Below, piece by piece: positions 24,346 to 33,797 of a stretch of 64,000 bases of DNA. Positions within the stretch are counted from its first letter, which is position 1. Each line of letters starts with the position of its first letter. Source of the DNA: Bradyrhizobium sp. ARR65 (GTDB lineage Bacteria > Pseudomonadota > Alphaproteobacteria > Rhizobiales > Xanthobacteraceae); NCBI RefSeq assembly GCF_000472385.1, contig NZ_AWZU01000001.1:475372-539371 (forward strand), written 5' to 3'. The notes beneath the pieces are model-generated. The model searched no databases. It saw only the letters and a program-made list of their open reading frames with translations, and was not told the origin of the DNA. The position numbers and the translations under genes were made by a program.

Positions 24346-26352
24346 ATGTTCGATAGCTCAACCCTCGCAAAAGTCGTCTTCGGCCGCCTGACGCTGGAGT
24401 CGCTGCCCCTGCACGAGCCGATCATCGTCGGCACCTTCGCCGTGGTCGCTGCCGGCGGCCTCGCTTTGTTTGCCGCCGTCACCTATTTCAGGCTGTGGGG
24501 CTATTTGTGGCGCGAGTGGTTCACCACGGTCGACCACAAGCGCATCGGCATCATGTATATGATCCTCGGCATCGTGATGCTGCTGCGCGGTTTCGCTGAC
24601 GCGCTGATGATGCGCGCGCAGCAGGCGATGGCCTTCAACGGCTCCGACGGCTTCCTGCCGGCGCACCATTACGACCAGGTCTTCACGGCGCACGGCGTCA
24701 TCATGATCTTCTTCGTGGCGATGCCGCTGGTCACGGGGCTGATGAACTACATCATGCCGCTGCAGATCGGCGCACGCGACGTGTCGTTCCCCTTCCTCAA
24801 CAATTTCAGTTTCTGGATGACTACCGCCGGCGCCGTGCTGGTGATGATGTCGTTGTTCGTCGGCGAATTCGCACGTACCGGCTGGCTCGCTTATCCGCCG
24901 CTCTCCAACATCGGCTACAGTCCCGACGTCGGGGTCGACTACTACATCTGGGCGCTGCAGGTCGCAGGCGTCGGCACGCTATTGTCGGGCGTCAACCTGA
25001 TCTGCACTATCGTCAAGCTGCGCGCGCCTGGCATGACGCTGATGAAGATGCCGGTCTTCACCTGGACCACGCTCTGCACCAACATCCTGATCGTCGCATC
25101 CTTCCCGGTGCTGACCGCGGTGCTCGCGCTGTTGACGCTCGACCGTTACGTCGGCACCAACTTCTTCACCAACGATTTCGGCGGCAATCCGATGATGTAT
25201 GTCAACATCATCTGGATCTGGGGCCATCCCGAGGTCTACATCCTGGTCCTGCCTGTGTTCGGCATCTTCTCCGAAGTCACGGCGACCTTCTCGGGCAAGC
25301 GGCTGTTCGGCTACACCTCGATGGTTTACGCCACGGTCGTCATCACCGTCCTGTCGTATCTGGTCTGGCTGCACCACTTCTTCACCATGGGGTCGGGCGC
25401 ATCCGTCAACTCCTTCTTCGGCATCACCACCATGATCATCTCGATCCCGACGGGAGCGAAGATGTTCAATTGGCTGTTCACGATGTATCGCGGCCGCATC
25501 CGCTTCGAATTGCCGATGATGTGGACGGTCGCATTCATGCTGACTTTCGTCATCGGTGGCATGACCGGCGTTCTGCTCGCGGTGCCGCCGGCGGACTTCG
25601 TGCTGCATAACAGCCTGTTTCTCGTCGCGCATTTCCACAACGTGATCATCGGCGGCGTGGTGTTCGGGATCTTCGCGGGCATCGCCTACTGGTTCCCGAA
25701 GGCATTCGGCTTCAGGCTCGATCCGTTCTGGGGCAAGATGTCGTTCTGGTTCTGGGTGGTCGGCTTCTACTTCGCCTTCATGCCGCTTTACGTGCTCGGC
25801 CTGATGGGCGTCACCCGCCGCCTGCGCGTGTTCGATGATCCGTCGCTGCAGATCTGGTTTATCATCGCGGCGTTCGGCGCGCTTCTCATCTTCTGCGGCA
25901 TCATGTGCTTCCTGGTGCAAATCGCGGTGAGCGTGCTCAAGCGCGAACAACTCCGCGATGCCACCGGCGATCCATGGAACGCGCGGACGCTGGAATGGGC
26001 GACCTCGTCGCCGCCGCCGGCCTTCAACTTCGCCTTCACGCCGGTCGTCCATACGACCGATGCCTGGTGGGACATGAAGAGCCGCGGTTACAAGCGTCCA
26101 CTGACCGGCTTCAAGCCGATCCACATGCCGAGCAACACCGGGACGGGCATCATCCTCGCCGGCTTGAGCACGGCGATGGCGGTCGGCCTCATCTGGTACA
26201 TGTGGTGGCTGGCTGCGGCGAGCTTCATCGCGCTCCTCGCGGTCGCCATCGGCCATACCTTCAATTACCACCGCGACTACCACATCCCGGCTGACGAGGT
26301 CACCCGGGTCGAGAATGCGCGGACCAAGCTGCTCGCCTCAGGAGCGAAGTGA
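24346..26352 (+). CDS. cyoB: Cytochrome bo ubiquinol oxidase subunit I
   Basis: The 668-residue catalytic subunit I, holding heme b, heme o and CuB in the inner membrane. It has about 15 transmembrane segments. Visible family marks are [13 protein letters not shown] near the start, the low-spin heme ligand region [12 protein letters not shown], the CuB and cross-linked Tyr motif [15 protein letters not shown], the HHFF pair following VWL, and [10 protein letters not shown] near the heme ligands. Its length matches Escherichia coli CyoB (663 residues). It begins 11 bp after cyoA and overlaps cyoC (ATGA). It oxidises ubiquinol, reduces oxygen to water and pumps protons. Confidence 0.97.
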   Translation: MFDSSTLAKVVFGRLTLESLPLHEPIIVGTFAVVAAGGLALFAAVTYFRLWGYLWREWFTTVDHKRIGIMYMILGIVMLLRGFADALMMRAQQAMAFNGSDGFLPAHHYDQVFTAHGVIMIFFVAMPLVTGLMNYIMPLQIGARDVSFPFLNNFSFWMTTAGAVLVMMSLFVGEFARTGWLAYPPLSNIGYSPDVGVDYYIWALQVAGVGTLLSGVNLICTIVKLRAPGMTLMKMPVFTWTTLCTNILIVASFPVLTAVLALLTLDRYVGTNFFTNDFGGNPMMYVNIIWIWGHPEVYILVLPVFGIFSEVTATFSGKRLFGYTSMVYATVVITVLSYLVWLHHFFTMGSGASVNSFFGITTMIISIPTGAKMFNWLFTMYRGRIRFELPMMWTVAFMLTFVIGGMTGVLLAVPPADFVLHNSLFLVAHFHNVIIGGVVFGIFAGIAYWFPKAFGFRLDPFWGKMSFWFWVVGFYFAFMPLYVLGLMGVTRRLRVFDDPSLQIWFIIAAFGALLIFCGIMCFLVQIAVSVLKREQLRDATGDPWNARTLEWATSSPPPAFNFAFTPVVHTTDAWWDMKSRGYKRPLTGFKPIHMPSNTGTGIILAGLSTAMAVGLIWYMWWLAAASFIALLAVAIGHTFNYHRDYHIPADEVTRVENARTKLLASGAK

Positions 26353-26981
26353 TGAGCATCAACGTAAATCCCGCGCAGGCTTACGAGCCGATCTTCTACG
26401 TCGTCGACGAGCACGAGCATCCCGAGGGTGCCTCGACGATGCTCGGCTTCTGGATCTACCTGATGAGCGACTGTCTCATCTTCGCGATCCTGTTCGCCAG
26501 TTTCGGCGTGCTCGGCGGCAACTATGCCGCGGGCCCGGCGCCCAAGGATCTGTTCGATCTGCCGCTGGTCGCCATCAACACGTCGATGCTGCTCTTGTCA
26601 TCGATCACGTATGGCTTTGCCATGCTGTCGATGCAGAAGTCGCGCGTCGGCGCCACGCAGGCCTGGCTCGCCATCACCGGGCTGTTCGGTCTGGCATTCA
26701 TCGGAATCGAGCTTTCCGAATTCGCTCACATGATCCATGAAGGCGCGACGCCGCAGCGCAGTGCCTTCCTGTCGTCCTTCTTCACGCTGGTCGGTACCCA
26801 CGGGTTGCACGTCACGTTCGGCCTGGTCTGGCTGGTGACGCTGATGGCGCAGGTCTGGCGCCATGGCCTGATCGAGGCCAACCAGAGGCGACTGATGTGC
26901 CTCAGCATGTTCTGGCACTTCCTCGACGTGGTCTGGATCGGTGTTTTCACTTTCGTTTATCTGATGGGAATGCTGCGATGA
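26352..26981 (+). CDS. cyoC: Cytochrome bo ubiquinol oxidase subunit III
   Basis: Subunit III of the bo-type oxidase, 209 residues with five transmembrane segments, matching CyoC length (about 204). The conserved EHPEGASTMLGFWIYLMSD stretch is near residues 20-38 and GTHGLHVTFGLVWL near 145-158. The ATG at 26352 shares bases with the cyoB stop; a GTG one codon earlier is possible but unneeded. Its own stop overlaps the cyoD start. This subunit stabilises the oxidase core and carries no cofactor. Confidence 0.96.
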   Translation: MSINVNPAQAYEPIFYVVDEHEHPEGASTMLGFWIYLMSDCLIFAILFASFGVLGGNYAAGPAPKDLFDLPLVAINTSMLLLSSITYGFAMLSMQKSRVGATQAWLAITGLFGLAFIGIELSEFAHMIHEGATPQRSAFLSSFFTLVGTHGLHVTFGLVWLVTLMAQVWRHGLIEANQRRLMCLSMFWHFLDVVWIGVFTFVYLMGMLR

Positions 26982-27355
26982 CCGCACACAGCCACTCCGC
27001 GCACCACGCCGCCGACCATGCTACGGCGCACGGGGACATCACGCTCTCCGGTTATCTGACCGGCTTCGGCTTGTCGGTCATCTTGACCGCGATTCCGTTC
27101 TGGCTCGTCATGACCAACGCGCTTGGCGACAAGAGCCTGACGGCCGTCGTGATCCTCGGGTTCGCCGCCGTGCAGATCGTGGTTCATATGATCTACTTCC
27201 TGCACATGAACACCCGCTCGGAGGGCGGCTGGTCCATGCTGGCGCTCATCTTCACGCTTATCCTGCTGGTCATCACGATGACGGGGTCGCTGTGGATCAT
27301 GCGCCACCTCAACACCAACATGATGCCGACCCATGAGATGAGCCGGATGCAGTGA
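26978..27355 (+). CDS. cyoD: Cytochrome bo ubiquinol oxidase subunit IV
   Basis: Subunit IV, 125 residues with three transmembrane segments (about residues 27-47, 53-76 and 87-110), as expected for CyoD. A His-rich N-terminus (HSHSAHHAADHATAH) precedes the first segment. VHMIYFLHMNTRSEGGW is the usual signature. The frame extends upstream inside cyoC, but the ATG at 26978 overlapping the cyoC stop (ATGA) is the real start. Its stop overlaps the SURF1 gene. It helps assembly of the CuB centre in related oxidases. Confidence 0.95.
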   Translation: MTAHSHSAHHAADHATAHGDITLSGYLTGFGLSVILTAIPFWLVMTNALGDKSLTAVVILGFAAVQIVVHMIYFLHMNTRSEGGWSMLALIFTLILLVITMTGSLWIMRHLNTNMMPTHEMSRMQ

Positions 27356-28230
27356 CCGGGGTGCCGCCCGTCATGAACGAGCCTGCGCCGGATGGCCCAT
27401 GGCCGAGGGGACCAGGGCAAGGCAGGCGGACCGCGCGGTCCCTGGTTCTTGGGATCGTGGCTCTCGTCTGCGTGGCCGTTCTCACTGCGCTTGGCGTGTG
27501 GCAGCTCGAGCGCCGGGTTTGGAAACTGGCGCTGATCGATCGCGTCGAGCAGCGCATCCATGCCGCACCCTCGCCCATGCCGGTGTCTTCATCATGGCCG
27601 GCGATTAATACCGCCGATGACGAATACCGGCGCGTCAGTGTTGCCGGTCGGTTCCTCCACGACCGTGAAACGCTGGTTCAAGCGGTGACGGAAGCCGGGG
27701 GTGGCTTCTGGGTCCTCACGCCGCTGCAAACCGCGGATGGCGCTATCGTCCTGGTCAACCGCGGCTTCGTCCCGCCAGACCGGCGCGACCAGGCGACCCG
27801 CCGTGAGGGCAACCCGGCGGGGCCGGTGAAGGTGACCGGCCTGCTGCGGATGACCGAGCCGAAAGGCGCTTTTCTGCGGAAGAACGACCCGGAGCAAGAC
27901 CGCTGGTACTCGCGGGACGTTGCCGCGATCGCTGCGGCGCGGGGCTTGCCGCAGACGGCGCCATTCTTTATTGATGCCGACGCGACACCCAATCCGGGCG
28001 GCTACCCGCTCGGCGGACTGACGGTGGTCAGATTCCCCAACAACCACCTGATTTATGCGCTGACATGGTTTGGCCTGGCTCTTATGATTGCCGGCAGGCT
28101 TATGTTTGTCGCAAGGGGCGGAATGCATCTCCGCGGCTCGGGTACCCGGGACAGCACCCCGGTAGGCGGAGACTCGATCTCCGCCCGCAGGACCGGAGCA
28201 GATGCTGAAACCGCCATCCAATCTGGCTGA
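27352..28230 (+). CDS. SURF1-family oxidase assembly protein
   Basis: A 292-residue SURF1/Shy1-type membrane protein that assists heme insertion or assembly of heme-copper oxidases. It has two transmembrane segments (about residues 30-51 and 228-249) enclosing a periplasmic domain. Family marks are LGVWQLERRVWKLALIDR, the WVLTPLQTADGAIVLVNRGF stretch and the C-terminal FPNNHLIYALTWFGLA. It starts with GTG at 27352 overlapping cyoD; an ATG at 27373 is an alternative. Its end overlaps the start of the histidine-kinase gene by 29 bp. The C-terminal 35 residues are a Gly/Ser-rich tail of no known role. Confidence 0.92.
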   Translation: MTGVPPVMNEPAPDGPWPRGPGQGRRTARSLVLGIVALVCVAVLTALGVWQLERRVWKLALIDRVEQRIHAAPSPMPVSSSWPAINTADDEYRRVSVAGRFLHDRETLVQAVTEAGGGFWVLTPLQTADGAIVLVNRGFVPPDRRDQATRREGNPAGPVKVTGLLRMTEPKGAFLRKNDPEQDRWYSRDVAAIAAARGLPQTAPFFIDADATPNPGGYPLGGLTVVRFPNNHLIYALTWFGLALMIAGRLMFVARGGMHLRGSGTRDSTPVGGDSISARRTGADAETAIQSG

Positions 28231-29596
28231 TCCCCGGGAAAAAACGGCCTCCGGCAGCGAGGCGGCTGCGTCTTCCCTCCAGAGGAATCCCGACCCCAAT
28301 AGCCCGGCTGAATCGAGTCCGACGGACGACGAGACCAATCGCAAGAACATGGCGTTGCTGATCCAGCTCCGCTGGACAGCCGTCATCGGTCAGATCGGAA
28401 CCATCGCGTTCGTCTATTCGTGGCTCGGAATCAAGCTGCCGCTCGAATCGATGGGCGCGGTGATCTGGGCGCTGGTCCTGCTCAATGTCGTGAGCCTGAT
28501 CTGGGTGCGCTATCGCGCCCAAATCAACAATCGCGAGTTGCTCCTCGCGCTCATGCTCGACGTCGCGGCGTTGACGGCTCAACTCTACTTGAGCGGGGGA
28601 GCCGCCAATCCCTTCACATCCCTATATTTGCTGCAGGTCACGCTTGGGGCGGTATTGCTCGACTCGCGCTCGACCTGGTCGCTCGTTGCCGTCACCTGCA
28701 TGAGCTTCGCCTGGCTGACGTTCTCGTATCGGCCGCTGGAACTGTCGCATCAGGAGTTCAGTGATCCGTTCAGGCTGCACGTCATCGGTATGTTCATCGG
28801 TTTCGGCCTGAACGCGGTTCTGCTTGTAGTGTTCATGACCCGCATCAATCGCAACCTGCGTGAGCGCGATGCGCATCTGGCTGCGCTGCGTCAGCACGCC
28901 GCCGAGCAGGATCACATCGTCAGGATGGGGCTGCTCGCGTCCGGGGCGGCACATGAGCTCGGAACGCCGCTCGCATCGCTCTCAGTCATTCTCAGCGACT
29001 GGCGCCGTATGCCGGCGCTCACCTCGAATCCCGAGATCGCTGACGATTTGGCCGAAATGGAGAACTCGCTGCAGCGCTGCAAGTCGATCGTGACGGGCAT
29101 TCTCGTGTCGGCGGGCCAGGCGCGTGGCGAGGAATCGGTTCCGACGACGGTGACTGCGTTTCTGACCGACCTCGTCGAGGAATGGCGCAGGGCGCGTTCG
29201 GTCACGAGCTTGCATTTTACCAATTCGATCGGCGCCGATGTCGCGATCGTTTCGGACGTCGCGCTGAAGCAGGCCATTTTCAACGTCCTCGACAATGCGT
29301 TCGAAGTGTCGCGGGATTGGGTGGAGTTCGTGGCCGAACGCGACGGCGACACCCTCGCGCTGTCCGTCAGCGATCGCGGCCCCGGTTTCGCGCCGGAAAT
29401 GCTGGCGCAACTGGGCAAGCCCTATCAATCGAGCAAGGGCCGTGCGGGAGGCGGCTTGGGCCTGTTCCTGGTCGTCAACGTCATACGCAAGCTCGGCGGC
29501 GTGGTGACGGCGCAAAATCACAGGAAGCGCGGCGCGACCGTCAGGCTCTCGCTGCCCTTGGCGGCGCTTGCGATCGGAGACGATTTTGATGCCTGA
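28202..29596 (+). CDS. Redox-sensing sensor histidine kinase, RegB/ActS/PrrB type
   Basis: A 464-residue histidine kinase with six transmembrane segments (about residues 55-210), then a dimerisation/phosphoacceptor domain and an ATPase domain. The quinone-sensing motif of RegB, GGxxNPF, is present as GGAANPF at 132-138. The phosphoacceptor is H251 in AAHELGTPLASL, exactly the RegB H-box. C293 in QRCKSIV stands about 42 residues after the His, like the redox-active C265 of RegB. N, G1 and G2 boxes are NVLDNAFE, DRGPGFAPE and GGGLGLFLV. It overlaps the SURF1 gene and the response-regulator gene, so it is made together with the bo oxidase. It most likely senses quinol oxidation state or oxygen supply. 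The first 50 residues are an extra disordered tail. Confidence 0.93.
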   Translation: MLKPPSNLADPREKTASGSEAAASSLQRNPDPNSPAESSPTDDETNRKNMALLIQLRWTAVIGQIGTIAFVYSWLGIKLPLESMGAVIWALVLLNVVSLIWVRYRAQINNRELLLALMLDVAALTAQLYLSGGAANPFTSLYLLQVTLGAVLLDSRSTWSLVAVTCMSFAWLTFSYRPLELSHQEFSDPFRLHVIGMFIGFGLNAVLLVVFMTRINRNLRERDAHLAALRQHAAEQDHIVRMGLLASGAAHELGTPLASLSVILSDWRRMPALTSNPEIADDLAEMENSLQRCKSIVTGILVSAGQARGEESVPTTVTAFLTDLVEEWRRARSVTSLHFTNSIGADVAIVSDVALKQAIFNVLDNAFEVSRDWVEFVAERDGDTLALSVSDRGPGFAPEMLAQLGKPYQSSKGRAGGGLGLFLVVNVIRKLGGVVTAQNHRKRGATVRLSLPLAALAIGDDFDA

Positions 29597-30119
29597 ACGG
29601 ACCTTGATGATCGTAGAGGACGATGCCGGCTTTGCCCGTACGCTCAAACGCTCTTTCGAGCGCCGCGGCTACGAGGTCGTCGTCACCGCCTCGCTCGAGG
29701 AAGTGCGCAAGGTCCTGGAAGAGAAATCTCCGGGCTATGCCGTCGTGGATCTCAAGCTCGGAGGGGCGTCGGGGCTCGCCTGCGTGGAGGCATTGCATGC
29801 GCACGATCCGGAGATGCTGATCGTGGTGTTAACCGGATTTGCGAGTATCGCAACCGCGGTCGAAGCCATCAAGCTCGGTGCGTGCCATTATCTTGCCAAG
29901 CCTTCGAACACCGACGATATCGAAGCGGCATTCCAAAAAGCCGCAGGCAACGCCGAAATTGCCCTGGCGGAGCGGCCGACATCGATCAAGACCCTCGAGT
30001 GGGAACGCATCCACCAGACGCTGATCGAAACCGACTTCAACATATCGGAGACTGCAAGGCGTCTCGGCATGCATCGCCGCACCCTTGCCCGGAAGCTTGA
30101 GAAGCGGCAGGTGAGGTGA
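29589..30119 (+). CDS. Response regulator, RegA/ActR/PrrA type
   Basis: A 176-residue two-component response regulator: receiver domain (residues 5-120, acidic pocket E10-D11-D12, phosphoacceptor D54 in VVDLKLGG, conserved Lys in YLAKPSN) and a C-terminal Fis-type helix-turn-helix (ISETARRLGMHRRTLARKL), the hallmark of the RegA family. The ATG at 29589 overlaps the kinase gene by 8 bp; upstream in-frame TTG is not needed. It is the last gene of the cyo-surf1-regB-like unit and meets the leftward gene at 30139. It probably tunes respiratory genes, including the cyo operon, to redox state. Confidence 0.94.
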   Translation: MPERTLMIVEDDAGFARTLKRSFERRGYEVVVTASLEEVRKVLEEKSPGYAVVDLKLGGASGLACVEALHAHDPEMLIVVLTGFASIATAVEAIKLGACHYLAKPSNTDDIEAAFQKAAGNAEIALAERPTSIKTLEWERIHQTLIETDFNISETARRLGMHRRTLARKLEKRQVR

Positions 30120-30138
30120 AGCATCGCTTCGAGCGCGC

Positions 30139-30843
30139 CTACTCGAAGGATGCGTCAAATATCTCGATGTCGATGAGAGCCGGTCTGGCGACAACAGTGC
30201 CATCCGGCTGACGCAACAGCGATCGGCGGAGGGTCGGAATGAGGATGCCGCAGAACCTCTGGTGCGCCCAGCTGAGGTGAGCGATCGAAGTCCCCATGAC
30301 ATGGTAGTCGGTGCGCCGCTGAAGACCGTCGGCATCGAAATAGAAGATCTGTTCGCGGCAATGCGTAACAATGCTCGGAGGAAACGACGCGCGCAAACGT
30401 CGCCAAACCTGGTTGTTGACATTCCAGGGTTCCAGCTCTTCGATTTCGATACCCGGCTGCGCGAGCAGGAAGGGAGTGGTCAGATAATTCCAGATTGAGA
30501 AGCCGCAGAAATAGACGAGATGGATGTCATCCCACGGCTCACCGTTCCGGACCGGAAATGCTTGCCTCGGATCGCTGCATGATTGGAGAACCTCACCGCC
30601 CAGGTCTTGAATTGCCACACGATCGGGCTGATACAGCGCACATTTGTCGGGAGCGGTGAATCCCGTCAATTGCAGGGACTGGCTTTGCGTGGGTCCCTCC
30701 GCGACCATGTCCTTGAAGAGCCCAGCTCTCCCGATGCGCGAGAAGAAGTCGCCGTCCATGGAAACATGGATCGTAAATTGCTTCAGTCGACGCCACCGAT
30801 CCAGTCCGCCGCAGGCTGCAAGAACGTCGTCAAGCAATGCCAT
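30139..30843 (-). CDS. Conserved hypothetical protein
   Basis: A 234-residue protein that I do not recognise by function. It begins MALLDDVLAACGGLDRWRRL, a start I associate with a widespread family of uncharacterised proteins, and is rich in aromatic residues and predicted beta strands, as in lipid-binding or lipocalin-like folds. It has no signal peptide and no membrane segment. The frame is open 12 codons further upstream, but the ATG at 30843 starts the conserved part. It lies 122 bp downstream of the large regulator gene at 30966 on the same strand and may be its cotranscribed target. Confidence 0.6.
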   Translation of the reverse strand: MALLDDVLAACGGLDRWRRLKQFTIHVSMDGDFFSRIGRAGLFKDMVAEGPTQSQSLQLTGFTAPDKCALYQPDRVAIQDLGGEVLQSCSDPRQAFPVRNGEPWDDIHLVYFCGFSIWNYLTTPFLLAQPGIEIEELEPWNVNNQVWRRLRASFPPSIVTHCREQIFYFDADGLQRRTDYHVMGTSIAHLSWAHQRFCGILIPTLRRSLLRQPDGTVVARPALIDIEIFDASFE

Positions 30844-30965
30844 TTTCGCGGGTCCTCGGCGCAGCACACATGCGGCCATCGAAGATGAACCCGAAGGGGA
30901 CGCTTGGCCTGTTAGATGTTGTTAGATGCTGAAAGGCGGGCATGTCGGCCAGCGGTATCGCCGTA

Positions 30966-33797
30966 TCAACTGTCGAGCAGGACCTTTGCGCTCCTGAGGT
31001 CGGCACTGTCGAGGCCCTCTTGATATCGCGCATAGAGCGGAGCGATCAGCCTGTGCGCCTTCGCGGCATCACCCTGATCACGCCAGAGCTGCGCCAAGCT
31101 CAAGGCGGTACGCAGTTCCCAGCCTATCGCGCATTGCTTGCGCGCCAATGTCAGCGCTTCCAGAAGACAGCTCTCGGCTTCCGCCGCATGTGCGGAGCAG
31201 GCAAGAACATGGCCCCTGACGCGAAGCATCTCCGGGGAATCGAATGACTGGCCGATCTGCTCACGTTGCGCAATGGCTTCGTCGATTGCTGCCAGCGCCT
31301 CCTCATATTGCCTCATCTGCACCAGGCCCTCCGCGAGAGCTGCCGCGAACACCGTGCTTAAGATCGCGTGGCGCGTCTCTCTGAGCGTTCCCGCGCCTTG
31401 TCGGAGCAGTTCGACGCCCGGCCTGACGTCGCCGCGGCGGATCAGCAGCTCGCCCTTCAGCCCAAGTCCCACGGCCTGGTAGGGACCGAGGAAATGCCTG
31501 GCGGCATGGCCGACGAGCCGATCGATGAGCTTGTCCGCGCTGTCCCAATCACCCACCCAAAGAAAGACATAGATGGTCCAGATCATGGAAATGCCGAGCG
31601 TGAGCGGCTGCTCGGTGCACTCGGCTTCGCTGACCGCGTATCTTGCCACCTCAACCGCCCGGTCCGGACGTCCGGTCAGCCAGAGGCTCCGGGCCAGCGC
31701 CACGAGGGCAATGATCCGGTCGTCATATCCGAGACGCAGCATGTTGATCCGTCTGGAGTCCGGACCATGGATCATCGCGCTTTCGCAAAGGACGACGGCC
31801 TTGTCCTGGGTGCCGATCAGGTGATGGGCAACGCCGAGCATCCACTCGGCCGTGCGCGTTGCGGCGGGATCATTCAAGGGCTTCGCGACCGCCTCGCCGC
31901 GCTCGCCGACCCGGAGCGCGCCCTGAAAGTCGCCGATGCGGGTGAGATAGATGTGAAATTCCCGCAGCAGGCACAATTGCCAGTGCGGATCTTCCAGAGC
32001 CTGCGCCAGTTCCAGGCTACGGTTGAAGGCGACACGAACGTCTTCACTATTGCCGCGGGTGAACATCAAGGACGCGCCAAGCGCGGCTTGAAGCACCATC
32101 TCGTCGCGAGGGGGGACGGAAGCGGCATCGGCTGCCGCGATCGCCTGTTGCGTCCAGCGATGACATTCCGTCAACAACGACAGCTCGAGAAAGAACGGAG
32201 CGGCGGCCGCGGCCAGCGCGATGGCGATTGCGCGATCACCATGGTCCGAAAAACTCCAATCCAGAGCGGCGCGGATATTGGCGAGATGATCGGCGTAAGG
32301 AGCGAAACTGACGGCGGGCGAAAGACCGTCGGCTCCGTTCGAGACGCTTGCAAGGAGGTCGCGGAAATAGATCGCGTGACTGCGCGATACTTTTGTCGCC
32401 TCCCCGCTTTCGATCAGTTTTTCCGCAGCGAAGGTGCGGGTGGTGTCGAGCAGCCGGTAGCGTATGGGCTGAGCCGCAGACGGCAGCGAGATCAGCGACT
32501 TTGCGACAAGATTGGCGATGGCCTCGACCGCCTCGGGTTCGCCGATGCTATCGCCCCAGGCAACCGCCAGGGCGGCTTCCAGCGTGAACGGACCCGTGAA
32601 GACGGACAGTCGGCGCAGCGTCAGACTTTCGGCCGGAGGCAGCAGGTCGTAGCTCCAGCTCAGTGCAGCACTGAGCGTCTGATGCCGGGGTATCGCGGTG
32701 CGGCGGCCCTGCCACAGCAGCGAGAAGCGGCTGTTGAGCAGAGTGGCGATGCCCTGGATTCCGTAGGCGTTGACGCGGCCGGCGGCAAGCTCGATCGCAA
32801 GCGCGATGCCGTCGAGCTTGCGACAGATTTCCGCAACGAGCGGCGCATCGGCATCACCGAGTTCGAATCCGCCCAGGCTCGCGGCAATACGTTCGACAAA
32901 CAACTGTGCCGCAGGGTAGGCCAGCACATCGGATGCCCTCAGTGCTGCTCGGTCAGGCGGGCAATCGAGCGGAAAGAGGCGATGAACCTGTTCGCCTTCG
33001 GCGCGGAGCGATTCACGGCTGGTGGCCAGGACGCAAACCTCAGGCGCCTCCTGGATGATGCTCTCCGCCAACGTTGCCAAGCTTTCCAGGAGATGCTCGC
33101 AACTATCAAAGATCAATAGAAGACGTTTCTCGCGCAGAAACGCCAGCAGGCTCGGCACCGGGTTTTCCGAACTGACTGTGAGGCCTAAGACCGAGGCAAC
33201 CGCACTCGGCACCAGGCGTGCATCCCTCAGGGCGCCGAAATCCACGAAGCGGACCATTCCGGCAAAAGCGGTGAGCTGGCGATGGCCAACCGCCAAGGCG
33301 ACGGTGGTCTTGCCAATGCCGCCCGGACCCACGATCGTCACCAGGCGATGAAGCGCGAGCTCATTGCACAGTCTGTCGATCGTCTCGGCACGTCCAATCA
33401 TCCTCCCGATCGGGGCGGGAATAGGCGGACGAGCGGCCGGCGCCGCCATGCGTGCCGCCGCCTCCGAGCGCACGATCGGCGCAGCGAAGCAATAGCCTCG
33501 TCCCGGAACGTTCACCACATATCTCGCGCCCGATGCGCGATCGCCGAGCACCTTGCGCAAAGCACTGATGTGGAAGCGGAGGCTGCCTTCGTCGACATTG
33601 ACGTCCGCCCAGACCCGCGTGACCAGCTCCCTCTTACTGACGACTTCACCAGCGCGCTCTGCCAGGCAGATGAGGATGTCCAGCGCCCGACCTCCGACAG
33701 GAAGCGGAACGCCATCCTTCTCGAGCAGCCGCGCCTTCGGCAACAGTCGGAATCGGTCGAAGATCAGCGCAGACTCGTCGATACCATTGCTGTGCAC
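30966..33797 (-). CDS. Winged-helix / STAND ATPase / helical-repeat transcriptional regulator
   Basis: A 943-residue regulator. Residues about 11-108 form an OmpR/CadC-type winged helix (GGRALDILICLAERAG, then VDEGSLRFHISALRKVLGD and GRGYCFAAP). Residues about 130-400 are a STAND/NB-ARC-like NTPase: Walker A GPGGIGKTT at 157-165, Walker B RLLLIFD at about 225-231 and the sensor ATSRESLRAEGE. The remainder is alpha-helical, with TPR-like repeats such as ALGASLMFTRGNSEDVRVAF. No membrane segment is seen, unlike CadC. Proteins of this build are usually held inactive until a ligand binds the repeats and ATP exchange follows. A paralog of the same build is encoded directly upstream. Targets are unknown. 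Confidence 0.88.
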   Translation of the reverse strand: MHSNGIDESALIFDRFRLLPKARLLEKDGVPLPVGGRALDILICLAERAGEVVSKRELVTRVWADVNVDEGSLRFHISALRKVLGDRASGARYVVNVPGRGYCFAAPIVRSEAAARMAAPAARPPIPAPIGRMIGRAETIDRLCNELALHRLVTIVGPGGIGKTTVALAVGHRQLTAFAGMVRFVDFGALRDARLVPSAVASVLGLTVSSENPVPSLLAFLREKRLLLIFDSCEHLLESLATLAESIIQEAPEVCVLATSRESLRAEGEQVHRLFPLDCPPDRAALRASDVLAYPAAQLFVERIAASLGGFELGDADAPLVAEICRKLDGIALAIELAAGRVNAYGIQGIATLLNSRFSLLWQGRRTAIPRHQTLSAALSWSYDLLPPAESLTLRRLSVFTGPFTLEAALAVAWGDSIGEPEAVEAIANLVAKSLISLPSAAQPIRYRLLDTTRTFAAEKLIESGEATKVSRSHAIYFRDLLASVSNGADGLSPAVSFAPYADHLANIRAALDWSFSDHGDRAIAIALAAAAAPFFLELSLLTECHRWTQQAIAAADAASVPPRDEMVLQAALGASLMFTRGNSEDVRVAFNRSLELAQALEDPHWQLCLLREFHIYLTRIGDFQGALRVGERGEAVAKPLNDPAATRTAEWMLGVAHHLIGTQDKAVVLCESAMIHGPDSRRINMLRLGYDDRIIALVALARSLWLTGRPDRAVEVARYAVSEAECTEQPLTLGISMIWTIYVFLWVGDWDSADKLIDRLVGHAARHFLGPYQAVGLGLKGELLIRRGDVRPGVELLRQGAGTLRETRHAILSTVFAAALAEGLVQMRQYEEALAAIDEAIAQREQIGQSFDSPEMLRVRGHVLACSAHAAEAESCLLEALTLARKQCAIGWELRTALSLAQLWRDQGDAAKAHRLIAPLYARYQEGLDSADLRSAKVLLDS

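Noticed and set aside
24979..26283. A 434-codon open frame on the minus strand
   Set aside because: It is antisense to cyoB, whose protein is clearly recognisable. The translated minus-strand product is low in hydrophobic residues and very rich in Asp, Glu, His and Arg, as expected for a mirror of a high-GC gene.
31368..33119. A 583-codon open frame on the plus strand
   Set aside because: Antisense to the STAND-type regulator gene; no domain or motif is seen in its product.
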